The position numbers and the translations under genes were made by a program. The notes beneath the pieces were generated by a model. The model saw nothing but the letters and a program-made list of their open reading frames with translations, was not told the DNA's origin and ran no database searches. Below are positions 28,375 to 37,788 of a stretch of 64,000 bases of DNA, piece by piece. The stretch is from Nocardiopsis sinuspersici. Lineage in GTDB: Bacteria; Actinomycetota; Actinomycetes; Streptosporangiales; Streptosporangiaceae. The DNA lies in the NCBI GenBank assembly GCA_008638415.1, contig VWVT01000002.1:372001-436000 (forward strand), read 5' to 3'. Numbering within the stretch: the first letter of the stretch is position 1; every line of letters starts with the position of its first letter.

Positions 28375-29622
28375 ATGAGATTCCGCAGCGCACCTGCGGT
28401 CACGGCTATCGCCGCGATCGCGCTGACGGCGACCGCGTGCGGCGGCGGTGGCGCCGACGAGGGCGGCGAGACCGCGGCCGAGAGCACCCTCGTCATCTGG
28501 TCCGACCCCGAACGCGCCGACGCCATCAAGGCCGCCGCCGCCGAGTTCGCCGAGGCCAACGGCATCAAGGTCGACGTCCAGGGCCTGGCCTTCGGTGACA
28601 TCCAGGGCGACCTCCTCAACGCCCACCAGGCGGGGAACGCCCCCGACGTCTTCATCGGTGCCCACGACTGGACCGGCAACCTGGTGCGCAACGGCGCCGT
28701 CCAGCCCGTCGAGCTGCCCCAGGACCGCGCCGCCGGCCTGTCCGAGACCTCGTTGCAGGCCCTCGACTACGACGGACAGCTCTTCGGCGTGCCGTACTCG
28801 CAGGAGAACATCTTCCTCATGCGTAACGCCGACCTGGCGCCCGAGGCTCCGGAGACCTTCGAGGAGATGGTCGAGGTCGGCACCGAGCTCAAGGAGTCCG
28901 GTGAGACCAGCGAGGTCCTGTCCATGGCCGTGGGCCAGGAGGGCGACCCCTACCGGATGAACGCCCTGTTCACCTCCGCCGGCGGCTACCTCTTCGGGCA
29001 GGACGAGGAGGGCAACTGGGACCCCGCCGACCTGGGCGTGGGCTCCGACGAGTCGATCGCGGCCATGGAGAAGGTCGCCGAGTACGGCGAGGACGGCGAG
29101 GGCGTGCTGCGCCGCTCCATCACCACCGACAACGACGCCTCCCTCTTCTACGAGGGTGAGGCCCCCTTCTTCGTCGCGGGCCCGTGGAACATCGCGGACG
29201 CCGACGAGTCGGGCGTCGACTACGAGATCAGCCCCATCCCCGGCTTCGAGGGCGAGGAGCCGGCCAGCCCCTACATCGGCTACCAGGCCTTCTTCGTCAC
29301 CGAGGGCAGCGCCAACAGCGCCCTGGCCCAGGAGTTCGTGACCAACTACGTCACCGACACCGACTTCGTCCTCGACCTCTACGAGGCCGACCCGCGCATG
29401 CCCGTGCAGACCGAGGCCCTGGACGAGGTCTCGGCCGACGACCCCAACATCGCCGCGATCGCCGAGGCGGGCGCCGAGGGCATGCCGATGCCGTCCATCC
29501 CGGAGATGGGCGAGACCTGGGAGCCGCTCGGCGTCGCCCAGGCCGCGATCATCGGCGGCGCGGACGTCCGCGAGGCCATGGAGAGCGCGCACGACACGAT
29601 CGCCGAGCAGATCGGCCAGTAG
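28375..29622 (+). CDS. malE: Maltose-type ABC transporter, substrate-binding lipoprotein
   Basis: A 415-residue extracellular sugar-binding protein. The signal peptide (MRFRSAPAVTAIAAIALTA) ends in TATAC, with the lipidated Cys at residue 22; the -3 residue is Ala, a weaker lipobox than usual. The mature part has the maltodextrin-binding fold: LVIWSDPERADAIKAAAAEF, NAPDVFIGAHDWTGNLV, GVPYSQENIFLMRN, and APFFVAGPWN. It captures maltose or maltodextrins and hands them to the two permeases downstream. Neighbouring LacI regulator, glucosidase and shared operator support the substrate. Symbol assigned by family and context. Confidence 0.88.
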   Translation: MRFRSAPAVTAIAAIALTATACGGGGADEGGETAAESTLVIWSDPERADAIKAAAAEFAEANGIKVDVQGLAFGDIQGDLLNAHQAGNAPDVFIGAHDWTGNLVRNGAVQPVELPQDRAAGLSETSLQALDYDGQLFGVPYSQENIFLMRNADLAPEAPETFEEMVEVGTELKESGETSEVLSMAVGQEGDPYRMNALFTSAGGYLFGQDEEGNWDPADLGVGSDESIAAMEKVAEYGEDGEGVLRRSITTDNDASLFYEGEAPFFVAGPWNIADADESGVDYEISPIPGFEGEEPASPYIGYQAFFVTEGSANSALAQEFVTNYVTDTDFVLDLYEADPRMPVQTEALDEVSADDPNIAAIAEAGAEGMPMPSIPEMGETWEPLGVAQAAIIGGADVREAMESAHDTIAEQIGQ

Positions 29623-29624
29623 TG

Positions 29625-31238
29625 GTGGCATCCAAGAGAGACGACGGCGCGGGCGCCTCCGGACCGGGGGCGCCCGCCCGTCCACACCTTCCAGGCGGCC
29701 GGTTCGCCGGGAACGGATCGCTCGTGGGCCAGTTCGCCAAGATCGCGCTGCTGGGCCTGTTCACCGCCCTGGGCGTGTGGGCGGTCCTGCCCCTGTACGT
29801 GGGGGACAACTGGTGGGGAATCGGCCTGGTCGTCGCCGTGGTGGGACTCGTCTACTGGGTCTACCTGTCCAAGCGCGCCGTCCCGGCCAAGTACCTGCTC
29901 CCCGGCGTCCTGTTCCTGGTGGCCTTCCAGATCCTGCCGGTGCTCTACACGATGAGCACCTCGGTGACCAACCTCAGCGACGGCCACCGGGGCGACAAGC
30001 AGCAGGCCATCGCCTCCATCGAGGCGTACTCGGTGACCAGTTCGGAGGACGCCGAGGAGTACACCCTGACCGTGGCGACCACCGGCGCGCCCGAGAACGG
30101 TGCGCTGGTCTTCCTGCTCACCGACGCCGAGGGCCGCACCTACGCCGGAACCGAGGAGGGGCTCAGCGAACTCGACGGTGCGACCGTCGAGCCCTCGGGC
30201 AAGGTGACCGAGGCCTTCGGTTACACGATCCTGTCCCCCACCCAGGTCAACGCGCGCAGCGGCGAGCTCCAGGAGTTCGCCGTGCCCACCGGTGAGGGCA
30301 CGGGCATCCGCTCCAGCGGGCTGTCCACCGCCTTCGAGGGCAGGGCGACCCGCGTCTACGACGAGGCGTGCGACTGCGTCACCGACACGCGGACGGGGGT
30401 GGTCTACCACGCGGACGACGAACGCGGCGCCTTCTACAGCGAGGACGGCGACCGCCTGGCGCAGGGCTGGCAGGTCGGCGTGGGCTTCGACAACTTCGCC
30501 CGCTTCCTGTTCGACCCGACCTTCGCCTCCTCCTTCTTCACCATCCTGGTATGGAACATCGCCTTCGCCGTCTCCGTCACCTTCCTGGTGTTCGTGCTGG
30601 GGCTGGCGATCGCGCTCGTCCTGCACGTGCCCGGACTGCGCGGCAAGGTCGCGTACCGGGTCCTGGTGGTCCTGCCGTACGCGATGAGCTCACTGGCGAT
30701 GTTCCTGCTGTGGCGGGACATGTTCAACACCGACTTCGGCCTGTTCAACCGGATACTCGGCCTCGAGGTGGACTGGCTGGGTGACCCGTGGTCGGCCCGG
30801 GCGGCGGTGATCCTGGCCAACGTGTGGCTGGGCTACCCGTACATGTTCCTGGTGGCCACCGGCGCCCTCCAGGCCATCCCCCGTGAACTGGGCCAGGCGG
30901 CGCAGATCGACGGGGCGAGTGCCTGGCAGTCCTTCCGGCACGTCACCCTGCCGCTGCTGATGGTCGCGATGACGCCGATCCTGATCGCGACGTTCGCGTT
31001 CAACTTCAACAACTTCAACGCGGTGTGGCTGATCACCCAGGGCGGGCCGTTCTCACCGGAGAGCCCGACGGCCGGCGCCACGGACCTGCTCATCACCTAC
31101 ACCTACCGGCTCGCCTTCAACGAGGCCACCGCCCAGTACGGGTACGCGGCGGCGCTGTCGGTGATGATCTTCCTGATCGTGTCGGTGATGTCCGTGGTCA
31201 GCCTGCGCAGGAGCAGTGCCCTCAAGGAGGTGGACTGA
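29625..31238 (+). CDS. malF: Maltose-type ABC transporter permease, MalF-like
   Basis: A 537-residue membrane permease starting at GTG 29625 (or GTG 29622, overlapping the malE stop). Three N-terminal hydrophobic segments come first (from about residue 38 to 115). An extracytoplasmic insert of roughly 170 residues (ASIEAYSVTSSEDAEEYTL and onward) corresponds to the MalF P2 domain. The transport core contains the coupling helix ELGQAAQIDGASAWQSFRHV, the EAA loop. No ATPase gene follows in the operon; a shared MsiK-type ATPase elsewhere is expected, as in Streptomyces. Confidence 0.9.
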   Translation: MASKRDDGAGASGPGAPARPHLPGGRFAGNGSLVGQFAKIALLGLFTALGVWAVLPLYVGDNWWGIGLVVAVVGLVYWVYLSKRAVPAKYLLPGVLFLVAFQILPVLYTMSTSVTNLSDGHRGDKQQAIASIEAYSVTSSEDAEEYTLTVATTGAPENGALVFLLTDAEGRTYAGTEEGLSELDGATVEPSGKVTEAFGYTILSPTQVNARSGELQEFAVPTGEGTGIRSSGLSTAFEGRATRVYDEACDCVTDTRTGVVYHADDERGAFYSEDGDRLAQGWQVGVGFDNFARFLFDPTFASSFFTILVWNIAFAVSVTFLVFVLGLAIALVLHVPGLRGKVAYRVLVVLPYAMSSLAMFLLWRDMFNTDFGLFNRILGLEVDWLGDPWSARAAVILANVWLGYPYMFLVATGALQAIPRELGQAAQIDGASAWQSFRHVTLPLLMVAMTPILIATFAFNFNNFNAVWLITQGGPFSPESPTAGATDLLITYTYRLAFNEATAQYGYAAALSVMIFLIVSVMSVVSLRRSSALKEVD

Positions 31239-32146
31239 TGGCGGTGGACACCTCCGGCGGCGCGGTACGCGCGCCCTACCGACGCGGTACGGGAGTCCGT
31301 CTGGGCCTGTGGGCCCGCAGGAAGGGCTGGCGGCACCTGGTGATGCTGGTGGTCGTGGCCTTCGCCCTGTTCCCGGTGATGTTCGTGGTGTCGGCGGCGC
31401 TCAACCCGCTGGGCACCCTGTCCAGCGCGCAGCTGTGGCCCTCCGGGGCGAGCCTGGAAAACGCCGTGGACCTGTTCCGGAACACCCCGTTCGTCACCTG
31501 GTACGCGAACTCGCTGTTCTTCGCCGTGGCCAACGCCACCGTGACGGTGCTGTTCTCGGCGCTGGCGGCGTACGCGTTCAGCCGGATGCGGTTCCGGGGA
31601 CGCCGGGTGGGGTTGTTGGGACTGCTGGTCATCCAGATGTTCCCGCAGTTCCTGGCGATCGTGGCGATCTACCTGATGTTCTCCAACATCGGCGACTACT
31701 ATCCCGTGGTCGGCTTCGACACCCGGTGGGGACTGCTGCTGGTGTACCTGGGCGGCGCCCTGAGCATCAACACGTGGCTGATGAAGGGCTTCTTCGACAC
31801 GGTGCCCAAGGAGCTGGACGAGTCCGCGCAGATGGACGGGGCCTCGCACGCGCAGGTCTTCTTCCGGATCATGCTGCCGCTGGTCACCCCGGTGCTGGCG
31901 ATCGTGGCCCTGCTGGTGTTCATCGCCACCATCAACGAGTTCCTGCTGGCGAGCGTGTTCCTGCGCGACACCGACGCCAAGACGCTGGGCCTGGGGCTGT
32001 ACCAACTGGTGGCCTCCCAGCGCAACGCGAACTTCGGCATGTTCGCGGTGGGCGCCATCATGCTGTCCCTGCCCACCCTGGCGGTGTTCTGGTTCCTCCA
32101 GCGCTACATCACCGAGGGCCTGACCGCCGGAGCGGTCAAGGGCTGA
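31238..32146 (+). CDS. malG: Maltose-type ABC transporter permease, MalG-like
   Basis: A 302-residue permease with six predicted membrane spans and the EAA loop ELDESAQMDGASHAQVFFRI, which contacts the ATPase. Its ATG shares one base with the malF stop (TGATG) and is preceded by AAGGAGG. It ends with the conserved QRYITEGLTAGAVKG typical of MalG. It pairs with MalF to form the channel. The operon ends here at a strong hairpin, confirming the absence of a linked ATPase. Confidence 0.93.
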   Translation: MAVDTSGGAVRAPYRRGTGVRLGLWARRKGWRHLVMLVVVAFALFPVMFVVSAALNPLGTLSSAQLWPSGASLENAVDLFRNTPFVTWYANSLFFAVANATVTVLFSALAAYAFSRMRFRGRRVGLLGLLVIQMFPQFLAIVAIYLMFSNIGDYYPVVGFDTRWGLLLVYLGGALSINTWLMKGFFDTVPKELDESAQMDGASHAQVFFRIMLPLVTPVLAIVALLVFIATINEFLLASVFLRDTDAKTLGLGLYQLVASQRNANFGMFAVGAIMLSLPTLAVFWFLQRYITEGLTAGAVKG

Positions 32147-32162
32147 GACGGCCGTGGGAACG

Positions 32163-32200
32163 AAGGAGGGGCGCCCCCCGGCCGGGGGGCGCCCCTCCTT
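32163..32200 (+). terminator. Perfect 38-base palindrome terminator after malG
   Basis: Positions 32163-32179 pair with 32184-32200 around GGCC; the whole 38 bases are a perfect palindrome beginning AAGGAGGGGCGCC. It starts 16 bases after the malG stop. The rest of the gap to lepA (to 32394) shows nothing else recognisable. Confidence 0.85.
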
Positions 32201-32394
32201 GCTCCTTGCGTACCCGCACGTGGACCGGGGCGCCGAGAACCGGGGCTCGCCGCCGACGCCTGACGCCCGTGCCCGCGCCGTCGCCCGCCACCGCCCTCAG
32301 CGGACGCCCACGGCGCAGTACCCGTCGCGTCCCGGCCCCTCCCGCGGAACCCGGTACGCCCCTCGCGCCTTCGCGGTCGGCGGGCGCCCGACCA

Positions 32395-34236
<1,842 letters not shown>

Positions 34237-34487
34237 CGTGCTCCGTTCACAAGGTTGGGTCCGGGTCGTGTGCGCCTCGGTCGGCGCCGCCCCGCCGCGG
34301 CGTGGGCCTACGGCGTCGTCCATCTTCCCACGGCGGCCGGGTCGTCCTCTCCTGGGACGGCCGCGGCCCGTACGGCAGTATGGGGCGCGGGCGCGGGACT
34401 CGTGTCCAGATTATGCGACCCGGTGCCGGGAACGGGCCGTTCGGAGGCGTGCGGCGTGAAGGGCTCGGACGTGGGAGGAGCGGGCGG

Positions 34488-35468
34488 TTGAAGTGGCTGT
34501 TGACACGGCTGTTGGCCGGGCTGGCCGCGGTCGCGGTCGTGGTGGTGGGGGCGGGTGCGCTGCTCGCCCACCAGTTCTCGGGGGAACCGGCGCCGTGGGC
34601 CTCCTCCCAGGGCGCCGACGCGGCGTGGGTGGGCTCGTGGGAGGACACCGGCGCCCTGGCGCGGGTGCTCGGCACCGGCGGGGTGGACACGGTGTACGTG
34701 TACGCGGGCGACATCGACTCCGAGGGCGCGGTCGAGCGCGTGGAGGACACCGGGGCGCTGCTGTCCTGGCTGGAGGAGGAGTACCCGGACGTGCGCGCGC
34801 TGGCGTGGCTGCGGCACGTGGAGAGCGGGTCGTCGCTGGTCCGGGACCGGCTCGACGAGGAGGCCCGCGAGGCGCTCGCCCCGGCGGTGGCCGAGGTCGC
34901 CGCGGACGGGTTCACGGGGGTGCACCTGGAGATCCGGCCGGTGACCGTGAACGACCCGTCGGTTCCCAGGCTGGTGTCGATGGTGCGCGAGGAGCTGGGC
35001 GAGGGCCCGGTGCTGTCGGTGCGGTCCCACCACGTGGAGCTGGTGCCGGGCGGGCGGGTGCCGTCCTTCGTCATGGAGCGCGAGGAGAAGTACTGGTCCC
35101 AGGGATACCTGGCGCGGGTGACCGAGCACGCGGACGAGGTGGTGCTGCCGGGCGTGGGCGCCGGGATGCCCGGGGACGCGCTGTACGGCGGGTTCGTGGT
35201 CCGGCAGGTGACCGAGGCGGTGACCGCCCTGCGCGGGCGCGAGGACGTGGTGGTGCGGTTCGGGCTGCCCACGTACGGCGGCGGCGAGTGGGCGCCGAAG
35301 GACTCGGAGGAGTCACTGGTGACCGCGCTGGCCGCCGTTCGGCTGGGAGTGACCAAGGCGGAGCCGCCGGAGGGGATGACGGTGGGGGTGGCGTTCTACC
35401 TGGGCGACGAGGCGACCGAGAGGGACGTGGCCGCCTACACCGCGGGGTGGCTCTCCCCTGGGGCGTGA
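34488..35468 (+). CDS. Exported protein of unknown function, TIM-barrel-like
   Basis: A 326-residue protein if TTG at 34488 is the start: GGAGGA lies about eight bases upstream, and the resulting N-terminus (MKWLLTRLLAGLAAVAVVVV) is a clear signal anchor. In-frame ATG 34413 and GTG 34449 would place a basic stretch before it. The exported part has alternating strands and helices (VDTVYVYAGDIDS, VRALAWLRHV, DGFTGVHLEIRPV, GPVLSVRSHH, ADEVVLPGVGAGM, DVVVRFGLPTYGG, MTVGVAFYLGD), a pattern that suggests a GH18-like or related barrel. I do not see a DxxDxDxE chitinase motif. Function not assigned. Confidence 0.75.
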   Translation: MKWLLTRLLAGLAAVAVVVVGAGALLAHQFSGEPAPWASSQGADAAWVGSWEDTGALARVLGTGGVDTVYVYAGDIDSEGAVERVEDTGALLSWLEEEYPDVRALAWLRHVESGSSLVRDRLDEEAREALAPAVAEVAADGFTGVHLEIRPVTVNDPSVPRLVSMVREELGEGPVLSVRSHHVELVPGGRVPSFVMEREEKYWSQGYLARVTEHADEVVLPGVGAGMPGDALYGGFVVRQVTEAVTALRGREDVVVRFGLPTYGGGEWAPKDSEESLVTALAAVRLGVTKAEPPEGMTVGVAFYLGDEATERDVAAYTAGWLSPGA

Positions 35469-35778
35469 GGGGCGGCCGAGGGCCGTGCGGGCCTCCGTGA
35501 GGGCACGTGCGGGCTCCGTGTGCGCCCGTGGGGTCCGCACCGGCTTCCGTCAGGGCACATGCGTGTCCCGCGTGTGCCCCGTCCGGGTTCGAGCGGTGTC
35601 CCGTGTAAGGCATACTGGAAGTCCGTGTCTCGGACTTCCACGTTCGAATTTTGAGCCCCGTGGACTCACACACCCGGCGCCGGTACCCACTCTGGCCTCT
35701 CGCGGAACGGCTGCCCGCGAGCTGAGCCGCTGGTCCGACCGGCGCGATGATCAAGATTAACTTGGAGCACGTTTTCGC
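35469..35778 (+). promoter_or_regulatory. rpsT leader with promoter and 5' hairpin
   Basis: A 310-base region with no gene. -35 TTCGAG (35588-35593), a 17-base spacer and -10 CATACT (35611-35616) precede a perfect 9-bp hairpin, GGAAGTCCG (35617-35625) with CGGACTTCC (35631-35639). The hairpin would sit at the very 5' end of the message, leaving a leader of about 155 bases before the rpsT ATG. A role in stability or S20 autoregulation is possible. Confidence 0.45.
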
Positions 35779-36048
35779 ATGGCGAACATCAAGTCGCAGA
35801 AGAAGCGCATTCGGCAGAACGAGAAGGCTCGTGTCCGCAACCAGTCGGTGCGCTCCTCGCTGAAGACGGCCATCCGCAAGTTCCGCGAAGCTGCCGAGGC
35901 CGGGGACGTCGAGAAGGCCACCGTCGCGCAGCGCACCGCCGCGCGCGCGCTGGACAAGGCGTCCAGCAAGGGCGTCATCCACAAGAACCAGGCCGCGAAC
36001 CGCAAGAGTTCGATCGCCAAGCGTCTGCACGACCTGCAGTCCGCCTGA
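35779..36048 (+). CDS. rpsT: 30S ribosomal protein S20
   Basis: An 89-residue, lysine- and arginine-rich primary 16S rRNA-binding protein. It begins [18 protein letters not shown] and contains [15 protein letters not shown] and the conserved [19 protein letters not shown]. Length and sequence are standard. It is monocistronic here, bounded by a leader with its own promoter and a strong U-tract terminator. Confidence 0.98.
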   Translation: MANIKSQKKRIRQNEKARVRNQSVRSSLKTAIRKFREAAEAGDVEKATVAQRTAARALDKASSKGVIHKNQAANRKSSIAKRLHDLQSA

Positions 36049-36064
36049 GGGCCGGCTTCCTGAG

Positions 36065-36101
36065 ACCCCGGCCCGGTGCTCGCCACCGGGCCGGGGTTTT
36101 T
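36065..36101 (+). terminator. Rho-independent terminator of rpsT
   Basis: ACCCCGGCCCGGTG (36065-36078) pairs perfectly with 36084-36097, followed by five T (36097-36101). It is the only classical U-tract terminator in the window, 16 bases after the rpsT stop. Confidence 0.95.
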
Positions 36102-36156
36102 CACGCCCGGGTCGCGGCACCGCCGCCGTAGGTTGTCCACAGCCTGGAATCGGCTG

Positions 36157-36192
36157 CTGACACAGCGTTCACGGCTTTCTAACGTAGCCGTA
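36157..36192 (+). promoter_or_regulatory. Promoter of comEA, leaderless
   Basis: -35 CTGACA (36157-36162), a 17-base spacer and -10 TAACGT (36180-36185). The ATG of comEA at 36192 is where transcription should begin, and no Shine-Dalgarno sequence is present, so the transcript is probably leaderless. Confidence 0.6.
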
Positions 36193-37781
36193 TGACCACT
36201 CAGCGCCGTTTCCGGCGCCACTCCCCCGTGCCCGACCAGCAGGACCGCCTCCGCGCGCTCCCCTTGGACGCCTCCCCCGCCGCCCGGCGTCTGCGCGCAC
36301 GTATCCCCCGGCCTCCCGCGGAGCCCGCGTCGCCACTCGTGGAGCCCGCGTCGCCTCCCGGGGGCCCGCCGATCCCGAGCGCGCCCTACGCCGTGGCCGC
36401 GCGGACCGCGTACCGTCCGCCCCCGGACTCCGCGGGCGCGCCTCCCCGGCCCCACGGTGCCCGGCCCCCGGGCACGCTCTTCCGGGGCCGCACCACCCGC
36501 TCCGCCGAAGCCGCCACACGATTCCCGGAGACCGTTCAGGGCCATGTGGCCCAGCCCCCGCCCGGGAGCGCCGTCCGGTCCCGCGGTGCCCGTCCCGCAG
36601 GAACCCGTGCCCACTCCCCCGCGGGAGCCCGTACCCGCTCCCACGGCGCCCGGCCGGGGCGTGGGGAGGCCTCCGCCTCTCCCGGCACGTGGTCCGGGGA
36701 CGACCCGCGCGGCCTGTCGTCGGCGCCCTCGTCCGGTACCGGGCCGAAGAGGCGCGTGCCGGACAGGCGCACCCCGGAGAGGCCCGCGCCTGAGGAGCCC
36801 GCCTCGGAGGGACGCGCGCCGGCAAAGCCCGCACCGGAGGAGGCCGTGCCGGGGTGGGCCTCGCCGAAGAGGCCCGTACCGATGAGGATCCCGCCGGAGA
36901 GGCCCGTACCGGGAAAGCCCGCGTTGGAGGGGCACCCGGCCTCCGTCCGGAAACCGGACGGGCCCACCGGAGAGGGGGCACCCCCGGGCCTCACCCGGGA
37001 GTGCCTCCCGGACCCGTCGTGCGATCCGTCCGAGGGGCGGCACCGGCGCCCGGAGCGTCCCCCGTCGGGGTACACGGAGTTCGATCCGGAGCCGCCCGAC
37101 TCGCTCCTGGAGCGGCTGGCCCGCCGGTGGGCGCCCAACGCGGTGCTGTCCCGCCGCGCGGTACTCGCCCTGATCGTGCTGGGGGCGCTGGCCGTCGCGC
37201 TGGTGCTGGCGCTGCACGACCGGCCGACCACGGTGCCCGCACCGGAGATGGTCACCCGGGCCGCGTCCGCCGCCCACCCGGTCGAGGAGGGGAGCGGTGG
37301 CGCCGAGGCGGCGGAGGGCCCCTCGGCGTCGGAGGCCGCCGCGGCGCGGGAGGACCTGGTCGTGCACGTGGGCGGTGAGGTGGAGGAACCGGGGCTGTAC
37401 ACGCTGCCTCCGGGATCGCGGGTCGCCGACGCGGTCGAGGAGGCCGGCGGCGCGCTGCCGGAAGCCGACCTCGACCTGCTCAACCTGGCGCGTCCGCTGG
37501 CCGACGGCGAACAGATCCTGGTGGGTGTTCCCCCGCCCGCCGGCGGAACCGGGACCGGGCACGGGACCGGCGCACAGGGGATCGGCGGGCCGGTGAACGT
37601 CAACCAGGCCGACAAGGCGCTGCTGGAGACCCTGCCGGGCATCGGCCCGGTGATCGCCGACAACATCATCGCCCACCGGGAGGAGCACGGTCCCTTCCGC
37701 GGTGTCGACGACCTCGTCAACGTGAGCAAGATCGGCGAGAAGGTGCTCGACAGCCTCAGGCCCCACGTGACGGTGGGGTGA
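36192..37781 (+). CDS. comEA: ComEA-like DNA-binding protein with long disordered N-terminus
   Basis: A 529-residue protein. Residues 1-310 are Pro/Arg/Ala/Glu-rich and disordered, with repeated ERPAPEEPAS- and RPVPxKPA-type units. One membrane span follows (AVLALIVLGALAVALVLAL, about 318-336). The external part has an SLBB domain (DLVVHVGGEVEEPGLYTLPP) and a double helix-hairpin-helix DNA-binding domain (VNVNQADKALLETLPGIGPV). ComEA binds incoming DNA in natural transformation. The cytoplasmic extension is much longer than in Bacillus (about 205 residues in total). It is directly upstream of comEC, seven bases apart. Confidence 0.88.
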   Translation: MTTQRRFRRHSPVPDQQDRLRALPLDASPAARRLRARIPRPPAEPASPLVEPASPPGGPPIPSAPYAVAARTAYRPPPDSAGAPPRPHGARPPGTLFRGRTTRSAEAATRFPETVQGHVAQPPPGSAVRSRGARPAGTRAHSPAGARTRSHGARPGRGEASASPGTWSGDDPRGLSSAPSSGTGPKRRVPDRRTPERPAPEEPASEGRAPAKPAPEEAVPGWASPKRPVPMRIPPERPVPGKPALEGHPASVRKPDGPTGEGAPPGLTRECLPDPSCDPSEGRHRRPERPPSGYTEFDPEPPDSLLERLARRWAPNAVLSRRAVLALIVLGALAVALVLALHDRPTTVPAPEMVTRAASAAHPVEEGSGGAEAAEGPSASEAAAAREDLVVHVGGEVEEPGLYTLPPGSRVADAVEEAGGALPEADLDLLNLARPLADGEQILVGVPPPAGGTGTGHGTGAQGIGGPVNVNQADKALLETLPGIGPVIADNIIAHREEHGPFRGVDDLVNVSKIGEKVLDSLRPHVTVG

Positions 37782-37788
37782 CCGGGCC

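Noticed and set aside
34247-35356. A 369-codon minus-strand open frame opposite the exported protein
   Set aside because: Ser/Thr/Pro/Arg-rich shadow of the plus-strand gene, without domain character; the plus strand has a signal anchor and a Shine-Dalgarno sequence.
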